From: DATBJJ01 sp963750915
Lineage (GTDB): Bacteria > Acidobacteriota > Vicinamibacteria > Vicinamibacterales > 2-12-FULL-66-21
Reading direction: 5' to 3'
DNA length: 64,000 bases
Assembly (NCBI GenBank): GCA_963750915.1
Contig: CAVVSF010000011.1
Location: 620,001-684,000 of the forward strand
The notes beneath the pieces were generated by a model. It was not told where the DNA came from and did no database searches. It saw only the letters and a list, made by a program, of their open reading frames with translations. The position numbers and the translations under genes are program-made. Numbering within the stretch: the first letter of the stretch is position 1; each line of letters starts with the position of its first letter. Positions 24,997 to 36,636 of this stretch are shown here, in pieces.

Positions 24997-27892
24997 GTGA
25001 CCCTTCCCCGCGAGGCTTGGCCGCGTCTCAAAGAGGTGTTCGAGGGCGCGCGGGCGCTGGCGTCGGACGCCCGCCCCGCGTACCTCGCCGAGGTGTGCAA
25101 CGGCGACGAGGCCCTGCGGCACGAAGTCGAGCAGTTGCTGGCACACGGCGATCAGGCGGCGAGCTTTCTGGAGACGCCGGCGATGCCGTTCGACGACAGC
25201 CTCGCGGCGGAGAGCCTCGAGGGGCGGTGCATTGGCCCGTACCAGGTCTCGGCGCTCATCGGCACGGGCGGGATGGGAGAGGTCTATAGCGCGCGCGACA
25301 CGAAGCTGAATCGCCTCGTCGCGATCAAGATCCTGCTGCCCGCCCTGGCCAACGATCCCGACCGCCTCGCCCGGTTCAGTCGGGAAGCGCAGCTCCTGGC
25401 GTCACTTAATCATCCGCACATCGCGCAGATCCATGGCTTCGAGAATGCCGACGGCCTCCACGCATTGGTCATGGAGCTGGTCGAAGGCCCGACACTCGCC
25501 GAACGGATCGCGCAGGGGCCGATTCCCATCGACGAGGCGCTCGCGCTGGCGAAGCAGATCGCCGAGGCGCTCGAGACGGCGCACGAGCAGGGAATCATCC
25601 ATCGGGACCTGAAGCCCGCGAACATCAAGGTTCGCCCGGACGGCACCGTGAAGGTGCTGGACTTCGGGCTGGCGAAGGCCCTCGATCCCAGAGGCGGTGC
25701 GGCTGAGGATGCGATGACCTCGCCGGGTCCCGGGGTGGGTGCGACGGAGGCTGGCGTCATCCTCGGGACGGCGGCTTACATGAGTCCCGAGCAGGCCAGG
25801 GGTCGCCCCGTGGATAAGCGCACGGATATCTGGGCCTTCGGTTGCGTGCTGTACGAGATGCTGACCGGGCGACCTGTCTTTGCCGGCAAGACGATGTCGG
25901 ACCTGCTTGCGGCGGTGCTCACGACCGATCCTGACTGGACGACGCTGCCGGAAGAGACGCCTGCGCCGATCCGCAAATTGCTTCGGCGGTGTCTGGAGAA
26001 AGATCGCAAGAGACGGCTCGACTCGGCAGCCGACGCTCGACTGGAAATCGACGACGTGCTCGCAGCGCCGCCCGGGGAGGCAAGCGTCGTCACGCGTCCT
26101 CGACCGAAATGGCAGAAATGGTCGATCGCCGCGGCTGTGTTGATCGTGGTGACTATCAGCGCGGCTGCAGCCGTCAAGATTCGTCGCCAGCCTGCAGCGT
26201 ATCCAATGCACTTCGCCATTCCCGTAATCGGTGAAGTAAGCCAATTGGCGCTTTCGAGCGACGGCCGACTCCTGGCCTTCGTGACGCCGGACGAGACGAC
26301 CGGCAAGAATATTCTTTTCGTTCAGACGATTGGTCAACAGCAGGCCACACCACTCGCGGGCACCGAGGGCGCAAGCTATCCGTTCTGGTCTCCTGACGCC
26401 GCATACGTCGGTTTCTTCGCCAACGGGAACCTCATGAAGGTGAGGTCGTCAGGTGGACCGGCATATACCATTGTCGCCGTGACACGCTCGGCAAGAGGCG
26501 CAAGCTGGGGCAGCAAGAACATCATCGTGTACTCACGTATCGCGGGTGGACCGTTGTGGCGCGTCAACGCAGATGGCAGCGGCGCGTCAGTTCTGACCGA
26601 CAGCTTGCTGACGTCGGATGAAAGGTCACATCGATGGCCGATGTTTCTGCCAGACGGTGACCGGTTCCTGTTCTGGGCCGGCGATTTCTCGAAAGAGGGC
26701 GCGAGAAGCGGCATCTATCTCAGTTCTCTTTCGAAGCGGCAGAAGGTCTTCCTCGTAGAGGCGCGATCGAACGTGGGGTTTGCGCAGAATGGATATCTGT
26801 TTTACGTGGATGAAAAGGGTGGGCTGGCGATGCAGGCCTTCGATCCGGACGCCGGCCATGTCACCGGAGATATTCGGTTGATCGCCGGCGCAGTCGGCTT
26901 TCAACCCTCCTTGTATTGGGGAGCGTTCGCGGTCTCTGCCAGCGGCACTGTGGTGGTCAATCCGACGGCGGCCGTATCCCAATCAGTTCTCACGTGGTAT
27001 GACCGCGGCGGAAAAGAACTGGGCGTCGTCGGGCGGCCGGCGATGATCTACAACCCGTCGTTGTCGCCGGACGGGCTGCAACTGGCGGCGGACATCTCCG
27101 ATCCGATAGCGTCGAATGTTGACGTGTGGACGTTCGATTTGGGGGCTGGCACATCTGGGCGTTTCACGTTCGGTGCCTTGGAGGAAGCCACTCCCGTGTG
27201 GGCACCAGACGGAAGTCGCATCGCGTACGGTACTGCGGACTTGGGAGCGGAGGTAAAGCTCACCACCGGCCTGGAAAAGGAACGCATCATCGCAGAGCGT
27301 CCCGCGGCGACGCTCTCGATGGGAGGAAACCTCGTCCTCCCTAACTCTTGGTCTCGAAATGGCGAATACGTTCTCACCACCAATTCGGGCACTGGTCAAG
27401 AGCCCTCGTACCTTGCTCTTTTCAGAGATCGGTGACCAGAAGCCTGTACGAATGCTGGCAGGCAAGGGCAACCAGACCAACGGCCAAATATCGCCGGATG
27501 GGAAATGGCTCGCGTATGCCTCCGACGAATCGGGCGGATGGAACATCTACGCGACGACGTTCCCAGGCGCCGCGGGCAAGTGGCAGGTGTCGGTTGGCGG
27601 TGGCACTGAGCCCCGCTGGCGCGACGATGGGAGAGAGATGTTCTACCTCGACGCGAAGGGCATGCTCACGGCGGTGTCCATCACCGCCGGATCGACGTTT
27701 TCCAGCGGCACGCCGCAAGCGCTCTTCCGCGTGCGCCCGAGGCCGCCCATCTCGAATACCGACCTCTTCAGTTACGATGTCTCGAAGGACGGCTCCCGAT
27801 TCATCGTGAACCGTTATGTCAAGCCTTCCTCTGTCCCCCCGCTCCACATTCTGCTGAACGCGACGGCAGCGGCCGCAGAATCAAGAGACTGA
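24997..27892 (+). CDS. Ser/Thr kinase with PD40 sensor, frame-disrupted near 27412 (kinase 2)
   Basis: A PD40-type receptor kinase of about 965 residues if corrected. The kinase domain has GTGGMGEVY (90-97), Lys111, HRDLKPAN, DFGLAKALD and AAYMSPEQARGRPVD. A membrane helix follows (WSIAAAVLIVVTISAAAA), and then PD40-like blades. The frame opened by GTG at 24997 ends at 27435 with ALFRDR. A +1 frame continues SEIGDQKPVRMLAGK, then ISPDGKWLAYASDE to a stop at 27892. Removing one base near 27412 (in TTTTCAGAG) joins them. This matches an indel error or a recent mutation. It probably controls sigma 2, 12 bp upstream. Confidence 0.82.
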
Positions 27893-27922
27893 TAGCCCTC
27901 GGCCGGTTAGAATCCGGGGCAC

Positions 27923-30747
27923 GTGACCCTTCCCCGCGAAACCTGGCCGCGTCTCAAAGAGACGTTCGACGGCGCGCGGGCGCTGGCGTTGGACGCCCGC
28001 CCGGCGTACCTCGCCGCGGTGTGCAACGGCGACGAGGCTCTGCGCCACGAAGTCGAGCAGTTGCTGGCGCACAACGATCTGGCGGCGAGCTTTCTGGAGA
28101 CGCCGGTGATGCAGTTGGACGACAGCCCCGTGACGAAGAGCCTCGAGGGGCAGTGCATTGGTCCGTACCATATCGCGGCGCTCATCGGCACGGGCGGGAT
28201 GGGAGAGGTCTATAGCGCCCGCGACACGAAGCTGAATCGCCTCGTTGCGATCAAGGTCCTGCTGCCCGCCCTGGCCAACGATCCCGACCGCCTCGCATGG
28301 TTCAGTCGGGAAGCGCAGCTCCTAGCGTCACTCAATCATCCGCACATCGCGCAGATCCATGGCTTCGAGAATGCCGACGGCCTCCACGCCTTGGTCATGG
28401 AACTGGTCGAAGGCCCGACGCTCGCCGATCGGATCACGCGGGGGGCGATTCCCATCGACGAGGCTCTGGCGATAGCGAAGCAGATCGCCGACGCGGTCGA
28501 GGCGGCGCACGAGCAAGGCATCATCCATCGGGACCTGAAGCCCGCGAACATCAAGGTTCGCCCGGACGGTACGGTGAAGGTGCTGGACTTCGGCCTGGCG
28601 AAAGCGTTGGCGAGTGACGTCACAGCCACACAGGGTATGTCACAGTCGCCAACGGTCGCGATCGACGCCACGCGTGTGGGCGTGATTCTCGGCACAGCGG
28701 CCTACATGAGCCCCGAGCAGGCGCGCGGCCTGCCAGTCGACACACGCGCCGACATCTGGGCCTTCGGCTGCGTCCTGTATGAAATGCTCACGGGGCGGCG
28801 CCCCTTCACGGCTGAGGCGATTCCCGAGACCCTGGCAGCCATTCTCAAGCGCGAGCCCGACTGGAATGCGTTTCCGTCCGCCATACCTGCCGGCATCCGC
28901 GAGCTCTTGCGCCGCTGCCTACAGCGGGACCTTGCTCTCCGTGTGCAGAACATCGCCGAGGCGCGCGAAACGATCGAGAGGGCGCAACGCGGATGGAACA
29001 GGTGGCGAGTTGCCGCGCTGTCCGCAGCCGTTGTCGCAACGCTAGCCGTTAGCGCTGCCGTGTGGTGGCGAGAGCCGGCTCGCCCGGTCGACCGGTCAGA
29101 GTGGGTGCAACTCACGCAATTCCCTGACTCTGTGATCCACCCTGCACTGTCGCCGGATGGCAGCATGCTCGCGTTCATCCGCAGCCCCTCCGGTTCCACG
29201 CCCTTCGGCCTGGGCCAGGTCTTCGTCAAGCTGCTTCCCAATGGCGAGCCCGTACAGCTGACGAACGACAACTTCGCGAAACTGAGCCCGGTGTTCTCAC
29301 CCGACGGGTCGAGAATCGCTTATGGCACTGTGAACCCGGGTCAGTTCGAATGGGACATGTGGACTGTTCCCGTGCTCGGAGGCGAGCCGCAGCTGTGGTT
29401 ACGAAATGCCTCTGGACTGGTCTGGAGTGGTCCAGGACGGATCCTGTTTTTAGAGATGAAGAAGAACCCCCACATGGGGATCGTGACCGCCCAGGAGAGT
29501 CGGATTGACCAGCGTGATGTCTACCTTCCCGCGCGCGGAGGCGGCATGGCACACCGATCCTACCTGTCACCGGATGGAAGATCGGTGCTTGTGGTGGAAA
29601 TGGATCCCAATTTCCGCTGGGTGCCGTGCCGGCTGGTTGTCGCGGACGGCTCGTCTGGCCGCCAAATAGGTCCATCGGGCGGTGGCTGCACGTTCGCGGC
29701 GTGGTCCGCCGACGGCAGGTGGATGTATTTCACCTCAAATGCCGGTGGAACGAATCACATCTGGCGGCAGCGCTTTCCCGACGGACAGCCCGAGCAGATC
29801 ACCTCTGGTCCGACTGAGGAAGAAGGCATCGGGATGGCGCCGGACGGCCGCTCGTTTGTCACAGCGGTGGCAGTCCAGAACGTGTCGGCTTGGCTTCACG
29901 ATCCGAATGGAGAGCGGCAGATTCTGCTGGAAGGGAATACGGTCAACGTCCGATTCACGGCTGATGGCAAGACGCTGTTCTACAAGGTCGTTCAACAGGC
30001 TTCCAGCTCGTGGAACCATAGCGAAACACCCGGCGAGCTGCGACGGATGGACTTGGAAACAGGGCGCTCGGAAGTCGTGATGCAGGATTTCAGGTGCTCA
30101 ACTACGACCTCTCCGTCGACGGCCAGCAGGTCGTGATGGAGATTGCGGATCGGGATGGGACGTCACGGTTGTGGATCGCAGCGTTCGACCGCGCATCGCC
30201 GCCACGACCGATCCCGGGTGTTGAAGGCAAGGAGCCGAGATTCGCACGCAACGGGGACATCTTGTTCCGCCGCACCGAAGGATCCTCTGGGTTTGTGTAT
30301 CGCGTTCGTCCCGACGGGACGGGCATGCAGAAGGTGTTCGAAAAACCGATCTTCATCTTCGGCGGCATGTCGCGCGATGGCCGATGGATCAAAGCGTTCA
30401 CCGTGCCTGCCGGGAATGAGGGGCCGTCATGGCAGGCCCTGCCGCTGGATGGAGGACCTTCTGTTCCAATTGGCGCCTATAAGTGGCACTGGTCCGCCAG
30501 CGAGGATTCGGTGGCCATTTCGGGCGCTCCGCTGCCCGCAGGCCGGAGTTATATCGTTCCGCTCCGGTCGGGACAGTTCTTACCGCTGGAACGGCGGGAA
30601 GGAGTTCGTTCGGAGCAGGAAGTGGCGGAACTGCCGGGCGCGCGTCGCATCGACGCAGATATGGTCGTGCCCGGGCCGTCGCCGGATATCTACGCGTTCT
30701 ATCGCACGACGACGCAGCGCAATCTCTATCGCATCCCTATTCGATAG
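27923..30747 (+). CDS. Ser/Thr kinase with PD40 sensor, frame-disrupted near 30090 (kinase 3)
   Basis: A tandem paralogue. Its N-terminus and kinase domain are nearly the same as those of kinase 2 (identical SARDTKLNRLVAIK and HPHIAQIHGFENADGLHALV). The activation-segment region (ASDVTATQGMSQSPT) and all of the sensor instead resemble kinase 4 and kinase 1 (compare DNFAKLSPVFSPDGSRIAYG with DNFAKMSPVFSSDGRRIAYT of kinase 1). It is therefore a recombinant of two parents. The GTG-started frame ends at 30136. A shift near 30090 (TTTCAGGTG, one base missing) restores LNYDLSVDGQQVVMEIAD and a natural end YRIPIR at 30747, the same C-terminus as kinase 1. Confidence 0.82.
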
Positions 30748-30776
30748 GACCCGTCAGTCTTCCCGAACGTACGTCG

Positions 30777-30863
30777 GCGCCGACGGTCGAGCGCGACTGG
30801 GCCATGGCCAAGGTCTGGCTCCACCAGCGATTGTCGACACCGCAGGAGCCCTCGGCCGGTTAG
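30777..30863 (+). pseudogene. Sigma factor 3'-end relic
   Basis: TVERDWAMAKVWLHQRLSTP, then QEPSAG and TAG reproduces the last 26 codons of sigma 2 (24901-24984) with few changes. It lies 13 bp before the GTG of kinase 4, exactly as the complete sigma gene precedes kinase 2. It marks the breakpoint of a tandem duplication. Confidence 0.85.
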
Positions 30864-30876
30864 AATCCCCGGTACG

Positions 30877-33676
30877 GTGACCCTTCCCCACGAAGCCTGG
30901 CCGCGCCTCAAAGAGGCGTTCGAGGGCGCGCGGGCGCTGGCGGTGGACGCCCGCCCCGCGTACCTCGCCGAGGTGTGCAAGGGCGACGAGGCTCTACGCC
31001 ACGAAGTCGAGCTGTTACTGGCGCACAACGATCAGGCGGCGAGCTTTCTGGAGACGCCGGCGATGCCGTTCGACGACAGCCTCGCGGCGGAGAGCCTCGA
31101 GGGGCAGTGCATTGGCCCGTACCGGGTCTCGGCGCTCATCGGCAAGGGCGGGATGGGCGAGGTCTATCGCGCGCACGACGCGAAGCTTGGCCGTGATGTC
31201 GCGATCAAGGTATTGCCATCCATATTCACGGCGGACCGCGAGCGGGTGGCGCGGTTCGACAGCGAAGCGCGCATGCTCGCGGCGCTCAATCATCCGCACA
31301 TCGGCGCCATCTACGGGCTCGAAGAGGCTGGCGGCATGCCAGCGCTCGTGCTGGAGCTCGTCGACGGCGAGACGCTGGCCGATCGGCTGCGCCGTGGGCC
31401 GGTGCCCACGGGCGATACGTTGGCCATCGCGCGACAGATCGCGGACGCGCTGGATGCTGCGCATCGGAAGAGGATCACCCACCGCGACTTGAAGCCGGCG
31501 AACATCAAAGTTACACCCGACGGCCTCGTGAAGGTGTTGGACTTCGGCCTGGCGAAAGCGTTGGCCAGTGACGTCACAGCCACCCAGGCTATTTCACAGT
31601 CGCCGACGGCCGCGATCGACGCCACACGCGTCGGCGTGATTCTCGGCACAGCGGCCTACATGAGCCCCGAGCAAGCGCGCGGCCTGCCAGTCGACACGCG
31701 CGCCGACATCTGGTCCTTCGGCTGCGTCCTGTACCAAATGCTCACGGGGCGGCCTCCTTTCACGGGGCAGACGGTCGCCGAGACCTTGGCAGCCATTCTC
31801 GAACGGGAGCCCGACTGGAAGGCGTTGCCCTCCTCGACGCCGGCGCGGATCCGGGAGCTCTTGCGCCACTGCTTGCAGAGGGATCTTACTCTCCGGGTGC
31901 AGAACATCGCAGAAGCGCGCGACGTGCTCGACCAGGCGCAGCGCGGATCGAACCCGTGGCGAATTGCCGCAATCGCAGCAGCCGTGGTCGCCACGCTGGC
32001 CGCTGTGCTGTTCCCTCTGGTGAAACCGGCAGTCCCCGTCACGTCTCCGTCGGAATACACGCAACTCACGAACTTTACCGACTCGGCCACCGCACCCGGC
32101 CTGTCGCCCGACGGGCGAATGGTGGTCTTCAAACGCGGCGAAGACTCCTTCTTGAGCAGCGGCGACATCTACGTCAAGCTGCTCCCGAACGGTGAGGCAG
32201 TCAAGCTCACGACGGAGCCGGCCCGCAGGTACGGACCGGTGTTCACACCGGACGGATCGCGGATCGCATATACGCAGGTTACTGCCGGTTCGTGGGATAC
32301 GTGGACTGTTCCGGTGCCCAGGGGCCAGCCAACGCGGTTCCTGCCCAACGCGTCCGGACTCACCTGGATTGCCGATCATCGCGTGCTCTTTTCCGAGATC
32401 AAGACCGGCCTCCACATGGGAATCGTGACCGCGACGGAGGGCCGAGCGGAGTCGCGGGAGATCTATATCCCGCCAGACGAGCATGCGATGGCGCACTACT
32501 CCTACCTGTCGCCGGATCGTCAGTCCGTTCTTGTGGTCGAGATGACCGGTACCCATGCATTCACGGATCGATGCAGGCTCGTTCCGTTCGATGGACAGCT
32601 CCTCCGGACGGCTGGTCGGGCCTCAGGGCACCTGTATCGCCGCCGCCTGGGCTCCCGATGGACAGTGGATGTACTTCAGCGCCGTCGTTGGCGGCAGTGC
32701 GCACATCTGGCGGCAGAAGTTCCCGGACGGAGCGCCGGAGCAGATTACCTTCGGCCCGACCGAGGAAGAGGGCATTGCACTGGCCGCCGATGGCCGGTCG
32801 TTCGTCACATCGGTCGGTACGCGTCGGAGCGCGATCTGGATTCGCGACGCCGCCGGCGAGCGCGCGATCCTTTCTGAAGGCTATGCCCTGGTGCCGCGTC
32901 TGTCGAGGGACGGCACACGCGTGTTCTATTTCCTCGTCCGGGACTGGTGGTTGTCGGCAAGGGGCCGGGTCGCGGCGTCGGCTGAACTGCGCTCGCTGGA
33001 CTTGAAGTCGGGGATGAGTGAGAGCGTGCTGTCGGGCATGTCGGTCAGGGATTACGAAATCTCGCGTGACGAGAAGGAGGTCGCCTTCACGACAACGGAC
33101 GGCAATGGAACATCGCAGATCTGGTTGGCGGCCCTCGACCGGCGCACACCGCCTCGCCCGATCGCCCAAGGGGGAGATCAGGTCTCCTTCGGCCCGGAAG
33201 AAGACCTGGTGTTTCGCTCGGTGGCAGAAAACAACGCGCTGATCCGGATCAAGAAGGATGGAACCGGACGCTCACGAGTCACAGCCGCTGCGGTCACGGA
33301 GAAGTTCGGCCTCTCGCCTGACGGCAAGTGGGTGATCGCACTCCTGGCCGGGAGCGGCACGTTCGCCGTGCCGGTCGACGGGGGCGCCCCCACGAAAATC
33401 TGTGCCCGGGTTTGCCCCTCGACCTGGTCGTCCGACGGGCGATGGTTGTATGTGGGGGCACCCGTGGCAACCGGCAAGACGTACGCGATTCCCGTGCCGT
33501 CCGGCAGGTCGCTGCCGGACTTGCCTCCTGGGGGAATCGACCCCGGTGCGGCAGTTGGAGTACCAGGCGCCCGGATCATCGAGCATGGCTCCATCTCGCC
33601 GGGGGCGGACCCGTCGACGTATGTCTTCACCAAGACGGATCTACAGCGCAATCTCTTCCGGATTCCCTTGCATTGA
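30877..33676 (+). CDS. Ser/Thr kinase with PD40 sensor, frame-disrupted near 32594 (kinase 4)
   Basis: The N-terminal 90 residues match kinase 2 (PAMPFDDSLAAESLEGQC). The kinase N-lobe is of the kinase 1 kind (YRAHDAKLGRDVAIKVLPSI), with HRDLKPAN and DFGLAKALASDVTATQ shared with kinase 3. Next come a membrane helix (IAAIAAAVVATLAAVLFPLV) and PD40 blades. The GTG frame ends at 32877. From about 32594 the +1 frame gives SSSGRLVGPQGTCIAAAWAP and runs to a natural end LQRNLFRIPLH at 33676. One extra base in GATGGACAG explains the break. The corrected protein has about 930 residues. No intact sigma gene precedes it. Confidence 0.82.
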
Positions 33677-33992
33677 GGCGATTCCTCATGCTCAAACCCG
33701 CAACTGGCTACAAGGCCGAGAGCGAGGACGGCTCAAGGGAACGGCGGCGAGGTGCCAGTGCTCTTGTACCGGCTCCGATTGAGCCCGTCGATCTGCCGTA
33801 GCCAAGACGCGATCCGGTTCCAACTGGCGCTGTTCTGTTCCATAACCCCTTCCTTCGGTTTGTTCTGGACGATGGGCTGGCGCCGCGTGGCCGAGGCCCG
33901 CTGACCGTCAGTCAGGCCGGGCGCGCCCGATAGGCGAGGCCGTTAGCCAGGGCAACGGCGCGGCGCTCTACTTTTGAGGACAAGAAGCGGCG
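33677..33992. other. Intergenic region with repeat copy F
   Basis: No gene. It contains GGTTCCAACTGGCGCTGTTC at 33816-33835, then TGTTCCATAACCCCTTCCTTCGG. This is the same block as at 23077 and 36526 but with a diverged CCACCA part. It separates convergent kinase genes. Confidence 0.55.
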
Positions 33993-36302
33993 TCACTCAG
34001 GAATCCGCATGCGGCGGAGGAGCGTGACGAATCGCGGATCCTCTCGAACCGGCTCCCAGATGGGATCGTCTTTGTAGAAGATTGGCATAGCCCCCGCGTC
34101 GATCATTCGACCGAGCACGTCAAGGCCGCGATCGTATTCGCCCACCGCCACGTAAAGTCGCGAGGCGAACCGTCCCAGGATGGGCGAAGTCGTTGATTGC
34201 TCGTCGAATTGCCTTGCAACCGTCAACGCCTGTGCCGTGTCCCCCTTGGCGGCGCTGAGCCTTGCAAAATGGAATCGAATATCAGGGTCGTCTTCTCTGC
34301 CTGTCGACGCAGCCTTTATTTCCGACAGCCCTTCATCGATCGACCCGATCCGCACGAAATATTCCGATTCCCAGATTGTCGAAAACAGTGGACCTTGCTT
34401 TCTGGCGGATCGATAGGTGTCGGTCGCCCGCGGGATGTCGCCGTTCAGGAGATACGCGTAAGCCAGAAACCGTGTGATAAACCCTGACAACGGATCGAGG
34501 TCGTGCGCAGTTTCGAGCTGATGGACCGCCTCGCGGTACCGGCCTTGTGCGGCAAACGACACGGCCTGATACTGGCGCGCCAATGGCCATCCGGGATTCA
34601 GCTCGATGGCCCGGGTCAACGCGCGGTCACCGGCCTGGAAGTTGAAAGGACCGACGAAGACGTGCGTCTGGCCGATGGCGGCGTGAGCCTCGGCAAGATC
34701 CGTATCCAGCGCAAGGGCATGTTCGGCAGCATCCACTGCCATGCGTCGTCCTTCCCTGTAAGGGAGCGATCCGCGCGACCATAGATTGATGTAAGCGTCC
34801 GTGAGCCCGGCCCACGCTAACGCATAGCGGGGGTCCTGGCTGATGGCGCGCTTGAAATGAGCCACTGCGTCCTCGAGACCGGCGAGCGTATGTTGCTGAG
34901 CGTACTCGCGCCCGAGTATGTACGCGCGGTAAGCCTCGACGTCATCGGTGTAGCGTTTCGTGAATCCGGCGTCACGTCCCCTGAGCTCGACCCCCAGCCT
35001 GGACGCAATCGCCCGGGCGATCTCCTCCTGCACCTCGAAGACGTTGTTGACCTTACGGTTGTATCGCTGGCCCCACATTTGTGTGTTGTCGGCGGAATTG
35101 ATCAACTCCGCCTGGACCACCAGGTCGTCGCCGCGGTGGGAAACCGTGCCGGTCAAGATCGCGTCGACCCCAAGTTCGCGTCGTAACGACGCATGATCGA
35201 CGTGCTCGCCTCGATAGCGAAAGGTGGTGGCTCGGGCCAAGACCTTTATTCCGCGAAGTTGTGTGAGGCTGTTGATGATGCTTTCCGAGATACCGTCGCC
35301 AAGATACGCAGAGGATTGATCGGGCGTGGCGAGTGGCAACACGGCGACGACGGGAGACGCGTGTGTCACGTCGCCAGAGCGGCGCCAGTACACCCATGAA
35401 GCGGCGATCGCCGCGACCATCGCGACAGTCATCAGTGTCCGCCAACGCCGCCGTACAAGACCCGTAACGGCCGGCACGCGATTAGCCCTGCCCGACTCTT
35501 CCACGTCGGGCAGAGCGGCGACGATGTCGGCAGCGGAGGCGTAACGGTGCGTCCGGTTCTTGTCGAGACACTTGCGGACGATCCGTTCCAGGTCCGGTGG
35601 GACGAACGGCTCGAGGCGAGGCGCGGGCTCGGTCAGGATGGCCGAGATGGTCTCGGCGCTGCTAGAACGGGTGAAAGGATGGCGTCCGCTCAGCATCTCG
35701 TAAAGAACACACCCAAAACTGAAAACGTCGCTGGCTGGATCGACCTGCTCACCGCGAAGTTGCTCGGGAGACATGTAGGAGGGTGTCCCCATAATCACGC
35801 CGAAGGCGGTGCCGGTCAGCGTCGGGGCGTTGTCCGGTTGCGGGCGCCTGGCCAGGCCGAAGTCCAAGACTTTCACCTGTCCGCGCGGCGTGAGCATGAT
35901 GTTCTGTGGCTTGATGTCCCGATGAACGATGCCGTACGCGTGCGCTTCGGCGAGCGCGCCCGCGAGTTGGGTAGCTATACGGGTCACCTCGGCTGGCGCG
36001 ACTGGACCGCGTGTCAAACGGTCCGCCAGCGTTTCCCCCTCCACATACTGCATTGCGACAAACGGCTGGTCCTCGTGCTCGCCAACCTCATAGATCGCGC
36101 ACACGTTCGGGTGTTCGAGGGTCGCAGCGGCCTGGGCTTCCCGGAGCAGGCGGGACTTGCCCTGCACGTCCGCCGATTCGATGACAAACTTGATGGCGAC
36201 ACGTCGGTTCAGGATGGTGTCTTCGGCGAGGTAGACCTCGCCCATTCCTCCGGCGCCCAGCTTCCGCACCATGCGGTATCGACCAACCTGTTGCCGATCC
36301 AT
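33993..36302 (-). CDS. Ser/Thr kinase with FlgO-like and TPR C-terminus (kinase 5)
   Basis: A 769-residue kinase with an intact frame. The kinase domain starts at residue 8 (KLGAGGMGEVY at 14-24; Lys38; HRD 127-129; DFG 147-149; PSYMSPEQLRGEQVD). A membrane helix lies near residue 295 (TLMTVAMVAAIAASWVYW). After it comes a domain like that of TolB/FlgO-type proteins fused to adenylate cyclases (VAVLPLATPDQSSAYLGDGI, AELINSADNTQMWGQRYNRK). TPR repeats follow (about 440-700). It has no sigma factor beside it. Its target is unknown; the periplasmic half suggests sensing or scaffolding. Confidence 0.88.
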   Translation of the reverse strand: MDRQQVGRYRMVRKLGAGGMGEVYLAEDTILNRRVAIKFVIESADVQGKSRLLREAQAAATLEHPNVCAIYEVGEHEDQPFVAMQYVEGETLADRLTRGPVAPAEVTRIATQLAGALAEAHAYGIVHRDIKPQNIMLTPRGQVKVLDFGLARRPQPDNAPTLTGTAFGVIMGTPSYMSPEQLRGEQVDPASDVFSFGCVLYEMLSGRHPFTRSSSAETISAILTEPAPRLEPFVPPDLERIVRKCLDKNRTHRYASAADIVAALPDVEESGRANRVPAVTGLVRRRWRTLMTVAMVAAIAASWVYWRRSGDVTHASPVVAVLPLATPDQSSAYLGDGISESIINSLTQLRGIKVLARATTFRYRGEHVDHASLRRELGVDAILTGTVSHRGDDLVVQAELINSADNTQMWGQRYNRKVNNVFEVQEEIARAIASRLGVELRGRDAGFTKRYTDDVEAYRAYILGREYAQQHTLAGLEDAVAHFKRAISQDPRYALAWAGLTDAYINLWSRGSLPYREGRRMAVDAAEHALALDTDLAEAHAAIGQTHVFVGPFNFQAGDRALTRAIELNPGWPLARQYQAVSFAAQGRYREAVHQLETAHDLDPLSGFITRFLAYAYLLNGDIPRATDTYRSARKQGPLFSTIWESEYFVRIGSIDEGLSEIKAASTGREDDPDIRFHFARLSAAKGDTAQALTVARQFDEQSTTSPILGRFASRLYVAVGEYDRGLDVLGRMIDAGAMPIFYKDDPIWEPVREDPRFVTLLRRMRIPE

Positions 36303-36636
36303 CTGGCCAGATTGTCCTCTGCCAGGCGAAGGATGTCCAAGTCGGAAGCGCCCTCGAGTTCCGTCAAGAGACCTTTGTCACTCACTCCCCTACATGACAG
36401 CCCCACGGTCGACATCATTCCGGAGGAGGTGCGGCGCCGGGGAACTCTGGAACCATCCAAACGGTGGGGTTCTTACCAAGCGGCATGTCGGAGGGTATCG
36501 ACTCCGTGTAGCCAGCCCTTCAGCCAGTTCCAACCGGCGCTGTTCTGGTCCACCATCCTTCTACCCCACTGAACGTCGATTGTTGCGCGGTCTCGAGCCG
36601 TGGCGCGTGTCCTAGTTGTGCACCACCGATCGAGCG
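36303..36636. other. Intergenic region with repeat copy D
   Basis: No gene supported on either strand. It holds the kinase 5 promoter region and, at 36521-36561, CAGCCAGTTCCAACCGGCGC followed by TGTTCTGGTCCACCATCC, another copy of the dispersed tRNA-3'-end-like repeat. Confidence 0.55.

Noticed and set aside
30483..30863. 126-codon frame ending in a sigma-factor sequence
   Set aside because: Only its last 26-30 codons are meaningful (a sigma 2 relic); the rest is a shadow of kinase 3.
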